NCBI RefSeq assembly: GCF_018070345.1
Contig: NZ_JAGPXX010000003.1
Location: forward strand, 248,001-312,000
Reading direction: 5' to 3'
Length of the DNA stretch: 64,000 bases
From: Streptomyces sp. F63
GTDB lineage: Bacteria; Actinomycetota; Actinomycetes; Streptomycetales; Streptomycetaceae
Below the pieces are notes generated by a model that worked only from the letters and a program-made list of their open reading frames with translations, was not told the DNA's origin and made no database searches. Positions 35,927-46,800 of this stretch are shown here, piece by piece. Both the position numbers and the translations under genes were made by a program. Numbering within the stretch: the stretch's first letter is position 1; each line of letters begins with the position of its first letter.

Positions 35927-37206
35927 AGTCGCTCCAGACGGTCGAAGGAGGTGCGGCGCAGGACGAGGAGCCCGCCGCACAGGACGGCGGTGCCCGCCCA
36001 GGCGCCCTGTGCCGGCGTGCCCGAGAGGGCGCCGAGGGACGCGGTCAGCAGTGCGGCCGGGTCGGCCGGGCCGGCCGGGCCCGCCCCGCCGGCGTCGGCC
36101 GCGGCGCCGGTGGCGGCGAGGAGCAGCAGCCAGCCGGTGCCGGTGCCGGCGGCGGCGCGCAGGCAGCCCACGCCGGAGGCGGCCAGCAGGGTCAGCAGGG
36201 TGAGCGCGAGCCCGGGGAGCAGCCAGGCGTGGGCGCCCGGTCCGCCGTCCGGCGCGGGCATCAGCAGCCCGGCGGCGGTGAGCAGGGGCACGCACACCGC
36301 CAGCACCCAGCCGGTGCGCACCAGCAGCAGCCGTATCCCGGCTGCGGGGGTCGCGGCGACGGCCTCGTACAGCGGATCGGAGTGGCGGCCGTACGACGCG
36401 GCGACCCCGGCGACCGGCAGCAGGGGCGCGACCGCCAGCAGCAGCGGCCGGGCGGCCGCGGTGCCGGACGCGCGTGCCAGCAGCACGGCGGCGGCCGTGA
36501 CCAGGACCAGCGACAGCAGCCAGGAGCGTCCGAGGGCGGGCCCCGCGGACCGGGCCGACCACGCGAGCCGGGCGGCGAGCGACGGGCCCCGTCGGGGCGG
36601 GCCTCCGTCGCGGACCGGGGGCCGCGGCCGGAACAGGCGGTGCCGGGCCGGCGGACGGGGGTGAGACGGCCGCGACGGCCGTACCGGACCGGTCCGCTCC
36701 TCCCGGCCCGGTCGCCCGTGCCGGTCCGCCCCGGAACCGGCCGCCCCGGAACCGGCCGCCCCGGGACCGGCCGCCCCGGGACCGGCCGTGGCGGCAGCGG
36801 CCCGCGGGATCGCGGGTCCGGGAGCCGCCGGGCCCGGCAGCGGTCCGTCCGGCCCCCCGGTCGGACGGACCACTGCCGCACCCCCCGGTGCGGGGGCGTG
36901 GCGGCGGGCGGCCCGTGCCTGCGGGCCGGGCGAGTCCACGGCGGACGTGCCCCCGGCCGTCGCCGGGGCAGGGCCCCCGGCTTCCTCCGGCGCGGCGGCG
37001 AGGACCTCCGCCAGCACCTCCGCCCGCACCTCCCGGAGCACCGGGCCGGCGGAGCCCGAGCGGGCCGCCGCGGAGACCAGTCGCGCGCAGGGGACGCAGC
37101 TCTCCACATGCGATTCCAGCGCCCACGCCTGCGGCTCGGGCAGCGTTCCGTCGGCGTACGCGGACGCGCGGCCCGGTGTCACATGCCTGCCCGCGTCGCG
37201 GCTCAT
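35923..37206 (-). CDS. Zinc-finger anti-sigma factor fused to ABC-permease-like membrane domain
   Basis: The 427-residue protein starts with a ZAS zinc finger (ALESHVESCVPCARLVSAAA, H-x3-C-x2-C), the hallmark of anti-sigma factors for ECF sigmas. Residues about 60-210 are a Pro/Ala/Gly/Arg-rich linker with short DNA repeats near 36725-36785. The C-terminal 210 residues have about six membrane segments, including LGRSWLLSLVLVTAAAVLLA, and PLYEAVAATPAAGIRLLLVR, a pattern seen in ABC-2 permeases. It overlaps the sigma gene by 4 nt (ATGA). Its TGA stop is now made by the end of the tnpB element, with the last residue Leu unchanged (CTG to CTT). Confidence 0.85.
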   Translation of the reverse strand: MSRDAGRHVTPGRASAYADGTLPEPQAWALESHVESCVPCARLVSAAARSGSAGPVLREVRAEVLAEVLAAAPEEAGGPAPATAGGTSAVDSPGPQARAARRHAPAPGGAAVVRPTGGPDGPLPGPAAPGPAIPRAAAATAGPGAAGPGAAGSGAAGSGADRHGRPGREERTGPVRPSRPSHPRPPARHRLFRPRPPVRDGGPPRRGPSLAARLAWSARSAGPALGRSWLLSLVLVTAAAVLLARASGTAAARPLLLAVAPLLPVAGVAASYGRHSDPLYEAVAATPAAGIRLLLVRTGWVLAVCVPLLTAAGLLMPAPDGGPGAHAWLLPGLALTLLTLLAASGVGCLRAAAGTGTGWLLLLAATGAAADAGGAGPAGPADPAALLTASLGALSGTPAQGAWAGTAVLCGGLLVLRRTSFDRLERL

Positions 37207-37811
37207 ACGGCACCTCCTACGGAATCGGGGGAGTGGACGCCGAGCCGGGAGAGGGTCTTCCGCAGTTCGCGGCGCGCGCGCAGGGCCCGGGTCTTGACGG
37301 TGCCCTCCGGGATGCCGAGCAGGCCGGCCGCCTGGCGCGTGGACAGCCCGTCCACCACGGTGGCGCGGAGGACGGCCCGCAGTTCGGGGGAGAGCCCGTC
37401 GAAGGCGGTGCCCAGGTCCCCGAACTCCAACCCGGACAGCACCCGTTCCTCGGCCGAGGGCGCGACGGCGCGGGCGTCGCCGCACTCCTGCCGCGCGTGC
37501 GCCTCCTGGACCTCGGCGGTGCGCGCCTGCGCGCGCCGGGCGTCCACCAGCCGGCGGGCGGCGATCACCCAGAGCCAGCCGCCGGCCTCCCCGCCCCGGT
37601 GGGCGGCGGCGGACCGCCAGACGGTGACGAAGGTGTCCTGCAGGACTTCGCGGACGGTCTCGGGGTCGGCGCAGCGCCGCGCCAGCCGGGTGTGCAGCCA
37701 GCCGGCGTGGCGGTCGTACAGCTCGGCGAGTGCCTGGGCGTCTCCGGCCGAGACCGCGCGCAGCAGTTCGGCGTCGCTCGGGTCGGTCCCCACGGGGCGG
37801 AACGGTCTCAC
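37203..37811 (-). CDS. ECF-family RNA polymerase sigma factor
   Basis: The 202-residue protein has sigma region 2 (LAELYDRHAGWLHTRLARRC, then ETVREVLQDTFVTVWRSAAA, then GWLWVIAARRLVDARRAQ) and region 4 (LSPELRAVLRATVVDGLSTR with AAGLLGIPEGTVKTRALRAR). No extra C-terminal domain is present. It is the first gene of the sigma, anti-sigma, ABC ATPase, permease operon. GTG 37811 has AGAGG 4 nt upstream. Its promoter lies in the 83-bp gap shared with the divergent ATP-binding protein. The target promoters are unknown. Confidence 0.92.
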   Translation of the reverse strand: MRPFRPVGTDPSDAELLRAVSAGDAQALAELYDRHAGWLHTRLARRCADPETVREVLQDTFVTVWRSAAAHRGGEAGGWLWVIAARRLVDARRAQARTAEVQEAHARQECGDARAVAPSAEERVLSGLEFGDLGTAFDGLSPELRAVLRATVVDGLSTRQAAGLLGIPEGTVKTRALRARRELRKTLSRLGVHSPDSVGGAV

Positions 37812-37894
37812 ACCACCTCTATCGCCCCCGCGTGCGCTTCCGGTTCACGGGCAGGCGGAGGTTCCCCGGCGCGCAATACGGACAGGAGATATCC

Positions 37895-38368
37895 ATGAGT
37901 GCCAAAACCGTCGCCCCCCTCGCTCATGTCCACCGCGTCCCGCACGAGCCTCCCGAGGACTGGGAGTACTCCCTGCAGTTGCCCCACGATCCCCGGGGCC
38001 CGCGGATAGCGCGCTCCACCGTCCGCAGGGTGCTCGCCGAGCACGGGCTCGGGGATCTCGCGGACCGCGCCGAGCTGCTGACCTCCGAGCTGGCCACCAA
38101 CGCCTTCCGTTACTCCGACGGCCAGACGGCCGTCCGGCTCAAGTGGCGCGAGGGGATGCTGCGCGTCAGCGTCTGGGACACCTCGCCGAGCCGGCCCGCG
38201 CCCGTCATCGCCGGCCCGCAGAGCGAGAGCGGCCGCGGTCTGCTGCTGCTGTCGCTCTGCGCGGACGACTGGGGCATCCTCGACCTGGGGAAGGGGCACC
38301 CGGCGGTCGGCGGCAAGGTCGTCTGGTTCACGCTGTGCCGCCCGGTGCTCCGGAACGGCACGCTGTAG
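37895..38368 (+). CDS. ATP-binding (GHKL) RsbW-like regulatory protein
   Basis: The 157-residue protein has the GHKL fold of SpoIIAB/RsbW-type kinases. It shows the N-box AELLTSELATNAFRYSDGQT, a G1-like VSVWDTSPSRPAPV and a G2 box ESGRGLLLLSLCADDWGI. Many such proteins occur in Streptomyces as anti-sigma kinases or partners of STAS or conservon proteins. The partner here is unknown; it is divergent from an ECF sigma, which is not the usual target of this family. ATG 37895 has AGGAGA upstream. Confidence 0.9.
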   Translation: MSAKTVAPLAHVHRVPHEPPEDWEYSLQLPHDPRGPRIARSTVRRVLAEHGLGDLADRAELLTSELATNAFRYSDGQTAVRLKWREGMLRVSVWDTSPSRPAPVIAGPQSESGRGLLLLSLCADDWGILDLGKGHPAVGGKVVWFTLCRPVLRNGTL

Positions 38369-38405
38369 GGATCCGCCCGCCCCCCTTCCGTGGGATGGTG
38401 GTCCC

Positions 38406-38831
38406 GTGACGCTGGAGGACCTGGTCCGGCTGCGCCGGGCCCGTGACCGGATGGACCGCGACTACGCCGAGCCGCTCGACGTGCCGGCGCTGGCCCGCGG
38501 CGCGCTCATGTCGCCGGGCCATTTCTCCCGCAGCTTCCGCGCCGCCTTCGGGGAGACGCCGTACAGCTACCTCATGACTCGCCGGATCGAGCGGGCCAAG
38601 GCGCTGCTGCGCCGGGGCGACCTGACGGTGACGGAGGTCTGCTTCGCGGTGGGCTGCACCTCGCTGGGCTCGTTCAGCTCGCGCTTCACCGAACTGGTCG
38701 GCGAGAGCCCGAGCGCGTACCGGGCCCGCCGCCATGACGAGGGCGCGGCCATCCCCGCCTGTATCGCCAAGATGTACACGCGACCGGTCAGGAATGGAGA
38801 AGCCGGAGCCGCCGCACCGCCCGTAGCGTGA
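38406..38831 (+). CDS. AraC-family transcriptional regulator
   Basis: The 141-residue protein is essentially the two-helix-turn-helix AraC DNA-binding domain: LARGALMSPGHFSRSFRAAF and TVTEVCFAVGCTSLGSFSSR, followed by GESPSAYRARR. No sensor domain is present, so activity may be set by expression or a partner. It precedes the VOC gene, whose upstream GTG overlaps its stop, and the uvrA2 gene; the three look like one transcription unit. GTG 38406 is the start. Confidence 0.9.
   Translation: MTLEDLVRLRRARDRMDRDYAEPLDVPALARGALMSPGHFSRSFRAAFGETPYSYLMTRRIERAKALLRRGDLTVTEVCFAVGCTSLGSFSSRFTELVGESPSAYRARRHDEGAAIPACIAKMYTRPVRNGEAGAAAPPVA
38824..38829 (+). promoter_or_regulatory. -10 box for leaderless VOC mRNA
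   Basis: TAGCGT, inside the last codons of the AraC gene, is 7 nt before the ATG at 38837. It would provide a second promoter inside the cluster. Confidence 0.4.
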
Positions 38832-38836
38832 GTCGC

Positions 38837-39253
38837 ATGGACATCAAGCTTTCACAGTGCTTCATCGCCGTCGACGACCACGACAGGGCCCTCGCCTTCT
38901 ACCGGGATGTGCTCGGCCTGGAGGTGCGCGACGACGTCAGCTTCGAGGGCATGCGCTGGGTGACGGTGGGGGCGCCGTCACAGCCCGGGGTGAGCATCGT
39001 TCTGGAGCCGCCCCTCGCGCACCCGAACGCCTCGCCCGCCGACAAGGAGACCATGGCGGAGCTGCTGGCGAAGGGCCTGCTGCGCGCCGTCATCTTCAGT
39101 ACCGACGACTGTGACGCCACCTTCGAGCGCATCCGCGCCGCGGGCGGCGAGGTGCTGCAGGAGCCGATCGACCAGCCGTACGGAGTCCGCGACTGCGCCT
39201 TCCGCGACCCCGCCGGCAACATGCTGCGCTTCAACCAGCCCCGCAGGCCGTGA
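38837..39253 (+). CDS. VOC-superfamily (glyoxalase/bleomycin-resistance-like) protein
   Basis: The 138-residue protein has the paired beta-alpha-beta-beta-beta units of the vicinal oxygen chelate fold: CFIAVDDHDRALAFYRDVLG, VIFSTDDCDATFERIRAAGG and CAFRDPAGNMLRFNQP. Such proteins are metal enzymes or drug binders; the substrate is unknown. ATG 38837 starts MDIKLSQCF and follows a TAGCGT box 7 nt upstream. GTG 38828, overlapping the AraC stop as GTGA, is the alternative. Confidence 0.88.
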   Translation: MDIKLSQCFIAVDDHDRALAFYRDVLGLEVRDDVSFEGMRWVTVGAPSQPGVSIVLEPPLAHPNASPADKETMAELLAKGLLRAVIFSTDDCDATFERIRAAGGEVLQEPIDQPYGVRDCAFRDPAGNMLRFNQPRRP

Positions 39254-39302
39254 GCGGCGGTCCCGTGATGCCGCGCACCACCGCCGACGAGAGGGAGAGC
39301 CG

Positions 39303-41708
<2,406 letters not shown>

Positions 41709-41848
41709 CCGGGCCCCGGCCCCGTCCGCGCCCTCGTGGACCCGGTGCGGGCACGGACGGGTCCGGGGGGCGCGAACGCCCTTGTCCGGAGCGGGCGGAG
41801 GGCCGCGGACGGGAAGAGGGCGCCCCGGCCGGGACTGCCGGGAGGACT

Positions 41849-41865
41849 GTTCGCTGTGAGCGAAC
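41849..41865. promoter_or_regulatory. 17-bp palindrome upstream of lon
   Basis: GTTCGCTGTGAGCGAAC has perfect 7-bp arms around GTG, 75 bp upstream of the lon start and 33 bp from the HAIR site. The protein that binds it is unknown. Confidence 0.5.
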
Positions 41866-41897
41866 GCGGGCCGGGGAACACCCGGGGCAGCAGAGAC

Positions 41898-41918
41898 ATT
41901 GAGTCTTTACAGCTCAAC
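41898..41918. promoter_or_regulatory. HAIR-like HspR operator upstream of lon
   Basis: The site reads ATTGAGT, 7 nt, GCTCAAC, against the HAIR consensus CTTGAGT-N7-ACTCAAG (11 of 14 match). It lies 21 nt before the lon ATG. Lon is a known HspR target in Streptomyces, so heat-shock derepression is expected. Confidence 0.8.
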
Positions 41919-41939
41919 TTGCCTGCTGAAGGGGAGATC

Positions 41940-44417
41940 ATGGCTTCGACGTCTACGACACTCACCCTGCCGGTGCTGCCTCTCGACGACGAGGTGGTCC
42001 TGCCCGGCATGGTGGTGCCGCTGGACCTGTCCGACACGGACGTGCGGGCCGCGGTGGAAGCCGCGCAGGCCGCCGCGGGAAGCGGCGGGGGGAACGGGGG
42101 GAACGCGGGGAACGGGGAGAGCGGCGGCGGCAAGCCGCAGGTGCTGCTGGTGCCGCGGATCGACGGCACGTACGCCGCCGTGGGCACGCTCGGCACCGTC
42201 GAACAGGTCGGCCGGCTCTCCGGCGGTGACCCCGGCGCGCTCGTGCGGGGCGTGAGCCGGGTGCGGATCGGCGCGGGCACCACCGGGCCGGGCGCCGCGC
42301 TCTGGGTGGAGGGCCGCCCGGCCGACGAGCCGGGGCCCGAGCCGGTGCCCGGCGCCGTCACCGAGCTCATGAAGGAGTACAAGGCCCTCGCCACCAGCTG
42401 GCTGCGCAAGCGCGGCGCCTGGCAGGTCGTGGACCGCGTCCAGCAGATCGACGACGCCGGCCAGCTCGCCGACAACTCCGGCTACTCGCCGTTCCTCACC
42501 GCCGAGCAGCGCGTCGAACTGCTGGAGACCACCGACCCGGTGGCCCGCCTCAAGCTCGCCGTGAAGTGGCTGAGCGAACACCTCGCCGAGCAGGACGTCG
42601 CCGAGTCCATCGCCAAGGACGTCCAGGAGGGCGTCGACAAGCAGCAGCGCGAGTTCCTCCTCCGCCGCCAGCTGGAGGCCGTCCGCAAGGAGCTCCGCGA
42701 GCTCAACGGCGAGCCGGAGGACGAGTCCGGCGACTACCGCGCCCGGGTCGAGGCCGCCGACCTCCCCGAGAAGGTGCGCGAGGCGGCCCTCAAGGAGGTT
42801 GACAAGCTCGAACGCGCCTCCGACCAGAGCCCCGAGGGGAGCTGGATCCGGACCTGGCTCGACACCGTCCTGGAGATGCCCTGGAACGAGCACACCGAGG
42901 ACGCCTACGACATCCCCGGCGCCCGGGCCGTCCTCGACGCCGACCACGCCGGGCTCGCGGACGTCAAGGAGCGCATCACCGAGTACCTCGCGGTGCGCAA
43001 GCGCCGTGCCGAGCGCGGCCTCGGGGTGGTCGGCGGCCGCCGGGGCGGGGCCGTGCTGGCGCTGGTGGGCCCCCCAGGGGTCGGGAAGACCTCGCTCGGT
43101 GAGTCCGTCGCCCGCGCCATGGGGCGGAAGTTCGTCCGGGTCGCGCTCGGCGGTGTGCGCGACGAGGCGGAGATCCGCGGCCACCGGCGCACCTACGTCG
43201 GCGCGCTGCCCGGCCGCATCGTGCGGGCCGTCAAGGAGGCCGGGTCGATGAACCCCGTCGTCCTCCTCGACGAGATCGACAAGGTCGGCTCCGACTTCCG
43301 GGGCGACCCGGCCGCCGCCCTGCTGGAAGTGCTCGACCCGGCGCAGAACCACACCTTCCGCGATCACTACCTGGAGGTCGAACTCGACCTCTCCGACGTG
43401 GTCTTCCTCGCCACCGCCAATGTCCTGGAGGCCATCCCGGAGGCGCTGCTCGACCGGATGGAGCTGGTCCGGCTCGACGGCTACACCGAGGACGAGAAGG
43501 TCACCATCGCCCGCGACCACCTGCTGGCCCGGCAGCTCGAACGGGCCGGTCTGGCCGAGGGCGAGGTCGTGCTGGAGGAGGCCGCGCTGCGCAAGCTCGC
43601 CGGCGAGTACACCCGCGAGGCCGGGGTGCGGAACCTGGAACGCGCCGTCGCGAGGCTGCTCCGCAAGGCCGCGGCCCGGCACGAACTCGGTGAGCTGGAA
43701 CTGCCCGTCACGATCGGCCCGGAGGACCTGCGCGGCTATCTCGGCCGGCCGCACCACGTCCCCGAGTCCGCGCAGGACCCGCAGGAGCGGCGCACCGCCG
43801 TGCCCGGCGTGGCGACCGGACTGGCCGTCACGGGCGCGGGCGGCGACGTCCTCTACGTCGAGGCGTCCCTCGCCGACCGGGAGACCGGCGCCACCGGCCT
43901 CCAGATCACCGGCCAGCTCGGTGACGTGATGAAGGAGTCGGCGCAGATCGCCCTGTCCTTCCTGCGCAGCCGGGGCGCCGAACTGGAGCTGCCCGTGGGC
44001 GACTTCAACGAGCGCGCGGTGCACCTGCACGTTCCGGCCGGAGCCGTGCCGAAGGACGGGCCCAGTGCCGGGGTCACCATGACGACCGCGCTCGCCTCGC
44101 TGCTGTCCGGGCGCCGGGTGCGTCCGGACGTGGCGATGACCGGCGAGGTGTCGCTGACGGGAAGGGTGCTGCCGGTCGGCGGCGTCAAGCAGAAGCTGCT
44201 CGCCGCGCACCGCGCCGGGATCACCACGGTCGTCATCCCCAAGCGGAACGAGGCCGATCTGGACGATGTGCCGGCCGAGGTGCTGGAGAGGCTGGAGGTG
44301 CATCCGGTGTCGGACGTCCGGCAGGTCCTGCGGCTGGCGCTGGAGCCGGCCGGCACGGGGCACCGGGCCGGGAACGGCCCGGCGGGGAGCGAGCCGGAAC
44401 TGCCGGTCGCGGTCTGA
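41940..44417 (+). CDS. lon: ATP-dependent protease Lon
   Basis: Lon degrades damaged and regulatory proteins. The 825-residue protein has the N-terminal domain (TLPVLPLDDEVVLPGMVVPL) interrupted by a Gly/Asn-rich insert near residue 50, a coiled linker, the AAA+ module with Walker A VGPPGVGKTSLGESVARAMG near 376, and the protease domain with the catalytic Ser in KDGPSAGVTM near 708 and Lys in GGVKQKLLAAHRAG near 749. GGGGAG precedes ATG 41940. The HAIR-like site and a palindrome are upstream. It is complete and monocistronic. Confidence 0.97.
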   Translation: MASTSTTLTLPVLPLDDEVVLPGMVVPLDLSDTDVRAAVEAAQAAAGSGGGNGGNAGNGESGGGKPQVLLVPRIDGTYAAVGTLGTVEQVGRLSGGDPGALVRGVSRVRIGAGTTGPGAALWVEGRPADEPGPEPVPGAVTELMKEYKALATSWLRKRGAWQVVDRVQQIDDAGQLADNSGYSPFLTAEQRVELLETTDPVARLKLAVKWLSEHLAEQDVAESIAKDVQEGVDKQQREFLLRRQLEAVRKELRELNGEPEDESGDYRARVEAADLPEKVREAALKEVDKLERASDQSPEGSWIRTWLDTVLEMPWNEHTEDAYDIPGARAVLDADHAGLADVKERITEYLAVRKRRAERGLGVVGGRRGGAVLALVGPPGVGKTSLGESVARAMGRKFVRVALGGVRDEAEIRGHRRTYVGALPGRIVRAVKEAGSMNPVVLLDEIDKVGSDFRGDPAAALLEVLDPAQNHTFRDHYLEVELDLSDVVFLATANVLEAIPEALLDRMELVRLDGYTEDEKVTIARDHLLARQLERAGLAEGEVVLEEAALRKLAGEYTREAGVRNLERAVARLLRKAAARHELGELELPVTIGPEDLRGYLGRPHHVPESAQDPQERRTAVPGVATGLAVTGAGGDVLYVEASLADRETGATGLQITGQLGDVMKESAQIALSFLRSRGAELELPVGDFNERAVHLHVPAGAVPKDGPSAGVTMTTALASLLSGRRVRPDVAMTGEVSLTGRVLPVGGVKQKLLAAHRAGITTVVIPKRNEADLDDVPAEVLERLEVHPVSDVRQVLRLALEPAGTGHRAGNGPAGSEPELPVAV

Positions 44418-44958
44418 CGGCGGACGGGGGACCGGGGGAGGGAGGCCCGCCGGTTCCGGGCGCCGGCCCGGGGCCCCGGCCCCGGCCCCACTCCGTCCTC
44501 CGCTGCCGCTGCCGCCGTCCGTCGTCCTCGGTCCCGGTCCGCCCGCCCCCGTGCCGTCACGCGCCGCCGCGTGCACGGCGCGGGGGCGGGCGCGTGTCCC
44601 GGGGCGCGGTGGTGTCGCGGTGTGACGGGGGCGCGAGGCGGGAAGCCGCGTGGAGCCGTGCCCGGATACCGGACCGGCCGGGCCGTGCCATGCCGTGCCA
44701 TGCCGGGCCGTGCCGGGCCGTGGCGGTTGCGCGGGAAGAGAGCCGCGCGGGAGGCGGGACGCCGTGAGGCCGCGTCTCCCGGCGGAAAAGGGCGTCCGGC
44801 GGCTTCCGCGGCCGTCGCGGGAAGGGGGCCCGGGAAGCCGGCCCGGTGCTGCCCGGGCCGGTCCTGCGAAATACTGGCGGGCACCGCGGCGGCACGCACC
44901 GCCGAAAACGAAATCCGTCCCGGAAACGGCGGGAGCGGAAAGCGGGGAGGACCAGAGC
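44418..44958. other. Intergenic region with GCC(A/G)TGCC-type repeats
   Basis: The 541 bp hold no supported gene. Near 44681-44722 the sequence repeats variants of GCCGTGCC and GCCATGCC. It carries the promoter of the MarR gene, which I cannot place. Confidence 0.5.
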
Positions 44959-45480
44959 ATGCGCCGGACGGAAGCCGGAGACGCCACCCGGGCCGGAGCG
45001 GCCGGAGCACCCCGGGAGCGGGATATGACCGGTGGCGCGTCCGGGGACAGCGCCTTTCTCGCCCTGGAACGGGAGTTGTCCGTCTTTCTGCGCCGGGCCC
45101 GCGCCTCCTCCGGCGAGGTGGCCCGCGAGGTGCACCCCGATCTCGAGCCCGCCGCGTACGGACTGCTGGTGCGGCTGTCGGAGGCGGGAGAGCAGCGGGC
45201 CACCGCACTCGCGGCGTACTTCGGTGTCGGCAAGGCCACCATGAGCCGCCAGCTCCGCGCCCTGGAGGAGCTGGGGATCGTCACCCGGCGGCCGGACCCG
45301 GCCGACGGGCGCGCCTCGCTGGTGACGCTGACGGAGGAGGGCGCCGGCCGCTTCTCCGCCGTGCGCCGCGCCCGCCGCGAACGCTACGCCCGCAAGCTCC
45401 GGAGCTGGGACCGGGCGGAGATCGCCGAACTCGCCCGGCTGCTGCACCGGTTGAACGAGCTGGACGGCGCGGAGGGCTGA
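44959..45480 (+). CDS. MarR-family transcriptional regulator
   Basis: The 173-residue protein has a MarR winged helix: YGLLVRLSEAGEQRATALAA, FGVGKATMSRQLRALEELGI and RPDPADGRASLVTLTEEGAG. The first 40 residues are polar and unconserved-looking. ATG 44959 has GGAGG 9 nt upstream; ATG 45025 is the shorter alternative. The gene converges on the PP2C gene 30 bp away, so neither neighbour is an obvious target. The ligand is unknown. Confidence 0.9.
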   Translation: MRRTEAGDATRAGAAGAPRERDMTGGASGDSAFLALERELSVFLRRARASSGEVAREVHPDLEPAAYGLLVRLSEAGEQRATALAAYFGVGKATMSRQLRALEELGIVTRRPDPADGRASLVTLTEEGAGRFSAVRRARRERYARKLRSWDRAEIAELARLLHRLNELDGAEG

Positions 45481-45510
45481 GCGGGGGCGGCCGGCCGCCC
45501 GGCCGCCCGG

Positions 45511-46374
45511 TCACGTCCCCGGGACCGCCGGGAACTCCGCGAAGACGGCGGTCGCGTCATCGTGCCGCTTGCCGCGCGGGAAGGCGCCGCCCCGCGGGTC
45601 CGCGGTCTCCGCCGCCCGTACCCGGCGCACCAGGCCGTCCGTTCCCTCGGAGCGGAGCAGCGCGGGGCAGTCGGCCCAGGCGCCCTCCCGGAAGACCTCC
45701 ACCCAGCGGGCGGCGCCGTCCGTCAGGGCGGTGAGCGAGCGCACGTTCGCGCGCGGTACGGCACCCGTCACGGCCCGGGCGGCGACCGCCGGGTCGGCGG
45801 CGGCGGTGAAGAAGCCGCCCTCCGCGTTGCGCAGGGCCTCCACGGCGCGGACGTAGGCGGCCACCCGCGCGGCGCGTTCGGCCGACCCGGTCGGCAGCGC
45901 CCGTACGGCGGCGCGCAGTTCCGGCACCGGGGGCGGCAGGCGGGACAGCCGGTCGTCCCGCTCCGCGGTGACCATCCCGTCCTGCCGCTCGACGAGCAGG
46001 ACGGAGTCGGAGAGCACCAGATGTTCCAGGTTCCGCTCGTTCCAGCGCGCGGCCACGACCGTTGTTTGCGGTGTTTGAACGTGAGAAAGCTCACAGGTTT
46101 TTCGGTGGGCATCGGCAGTGCGTTCGATTGCCGCCGCGAGGCATTCCCGGAGGGTCATATCCCGCCGCGAACCGGACAGTTCGAGCAGCGCGCCGCCGAG
46201 GCGCGCGGTGAACCACGGCACTCCGTGTACGCATCCGCCGCCGCCCTCGGGGGGAGTGACGCCGTCCAGCAGGACCAGCGAGCCTCCCGCGCCGGACGCC
46301 GGCAGGGCCACCGACGCGTAGTCCTCGTTGGGGACGAGGGGGTCGCCCGGCTCCGTGGTGAGGTCGATGCGCAT
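45511..46374 (-). CDS. PP2C-like protein phosphatase
   Basis: The 287-residue protein resembles stand-alone PP2C domains of Streptomyces. Metal-binding acidic residues appear in PLVPNEDYASVALP, LVLLDGVTPPEGG and, at the end, GKRHDDATAVFAEF. Codons around 46061-46100 are strikingly AT-rich for this genome, in the segment KTCELSHVQTPQTTVV. ATG 46374 lacks a ribosome site; CAGACT 6 nt upstream suggests a possible leaderless start. It is divergent from the conservon. A phosphatase role is by family only. Confidence 0.75.
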   Translation of the reverse strand: MRIDLTTEPGDPLVPNEDYASVALPASGAGGSLVLLDGVTPPEGGGGCVHGVPWFTARLGGALLELSGSRRDMTLRECLAAAIERTADAHRKTCELSHVQTPQTTVVAARWNERNLEHLVLSDSVLLVERQDGMVTAERDDRLSRLPPPVPELRAAVRALPTGSAERAARVAAYVRAVEALRNAEGGFFTAAADPAVAARAVTGAVPRANVRSLTALTDGAARWVEVFREGAWADCPALLRSEGTDGLVRRVRAAETADPRGGAFPRGKRHDDATAVFAEFPAVPGT

Positions 46375-46800
46375 GCGGTCAGTCTGCCGGATCCGGCGCG
46401 GACCCCCTCGGCTGTTGTGGCCTGCGGTGACGGTCGGCGCGGCGGGCGGGAAACGGCCGAGGTGCCGGAATTCCCCCATACCTGACCGGCCGTGGAATGT
46501 GCGGGCGCGCATCTTGCCAGCACGGGCTGGCGTTTTCCAACCGGCGCCCCCCGCGGCGGCCCCCGGGGTGACGCACCGGGGTTGTTCGCCCACTCCGGAT
46601 TGATGTTCACTCGTCCGAGTGGCCGGGCGGGTGATGGGCGGCCCCATTCACACCGGCGGTGGAATCGTCGAATTCCGTTGCCGGTACGGGGAGAACGCCC
46701 GTCGGCGCTCCGCGCCCCAGGGGAACGAGGAATGCGAGCGGATCGCCGGAGCCCTCGGCCCTGCGGAGACGAGACAAGATTGCGAGCACCGGTGCGAAGA
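46375..46800. other. Divergent region, PP2C gene and conservon
   Basis: The 426 bp carry both promoters. No gene is supported, although the cvnA frame stays open upstream to 46492. Confidence 0.5.

Noticed and set aside
46492..46800. Longer CvnA start upstream of 46801
   Set aside because: The added 103 residues look like random GC-rich translation and would fill the divergent promoter region.
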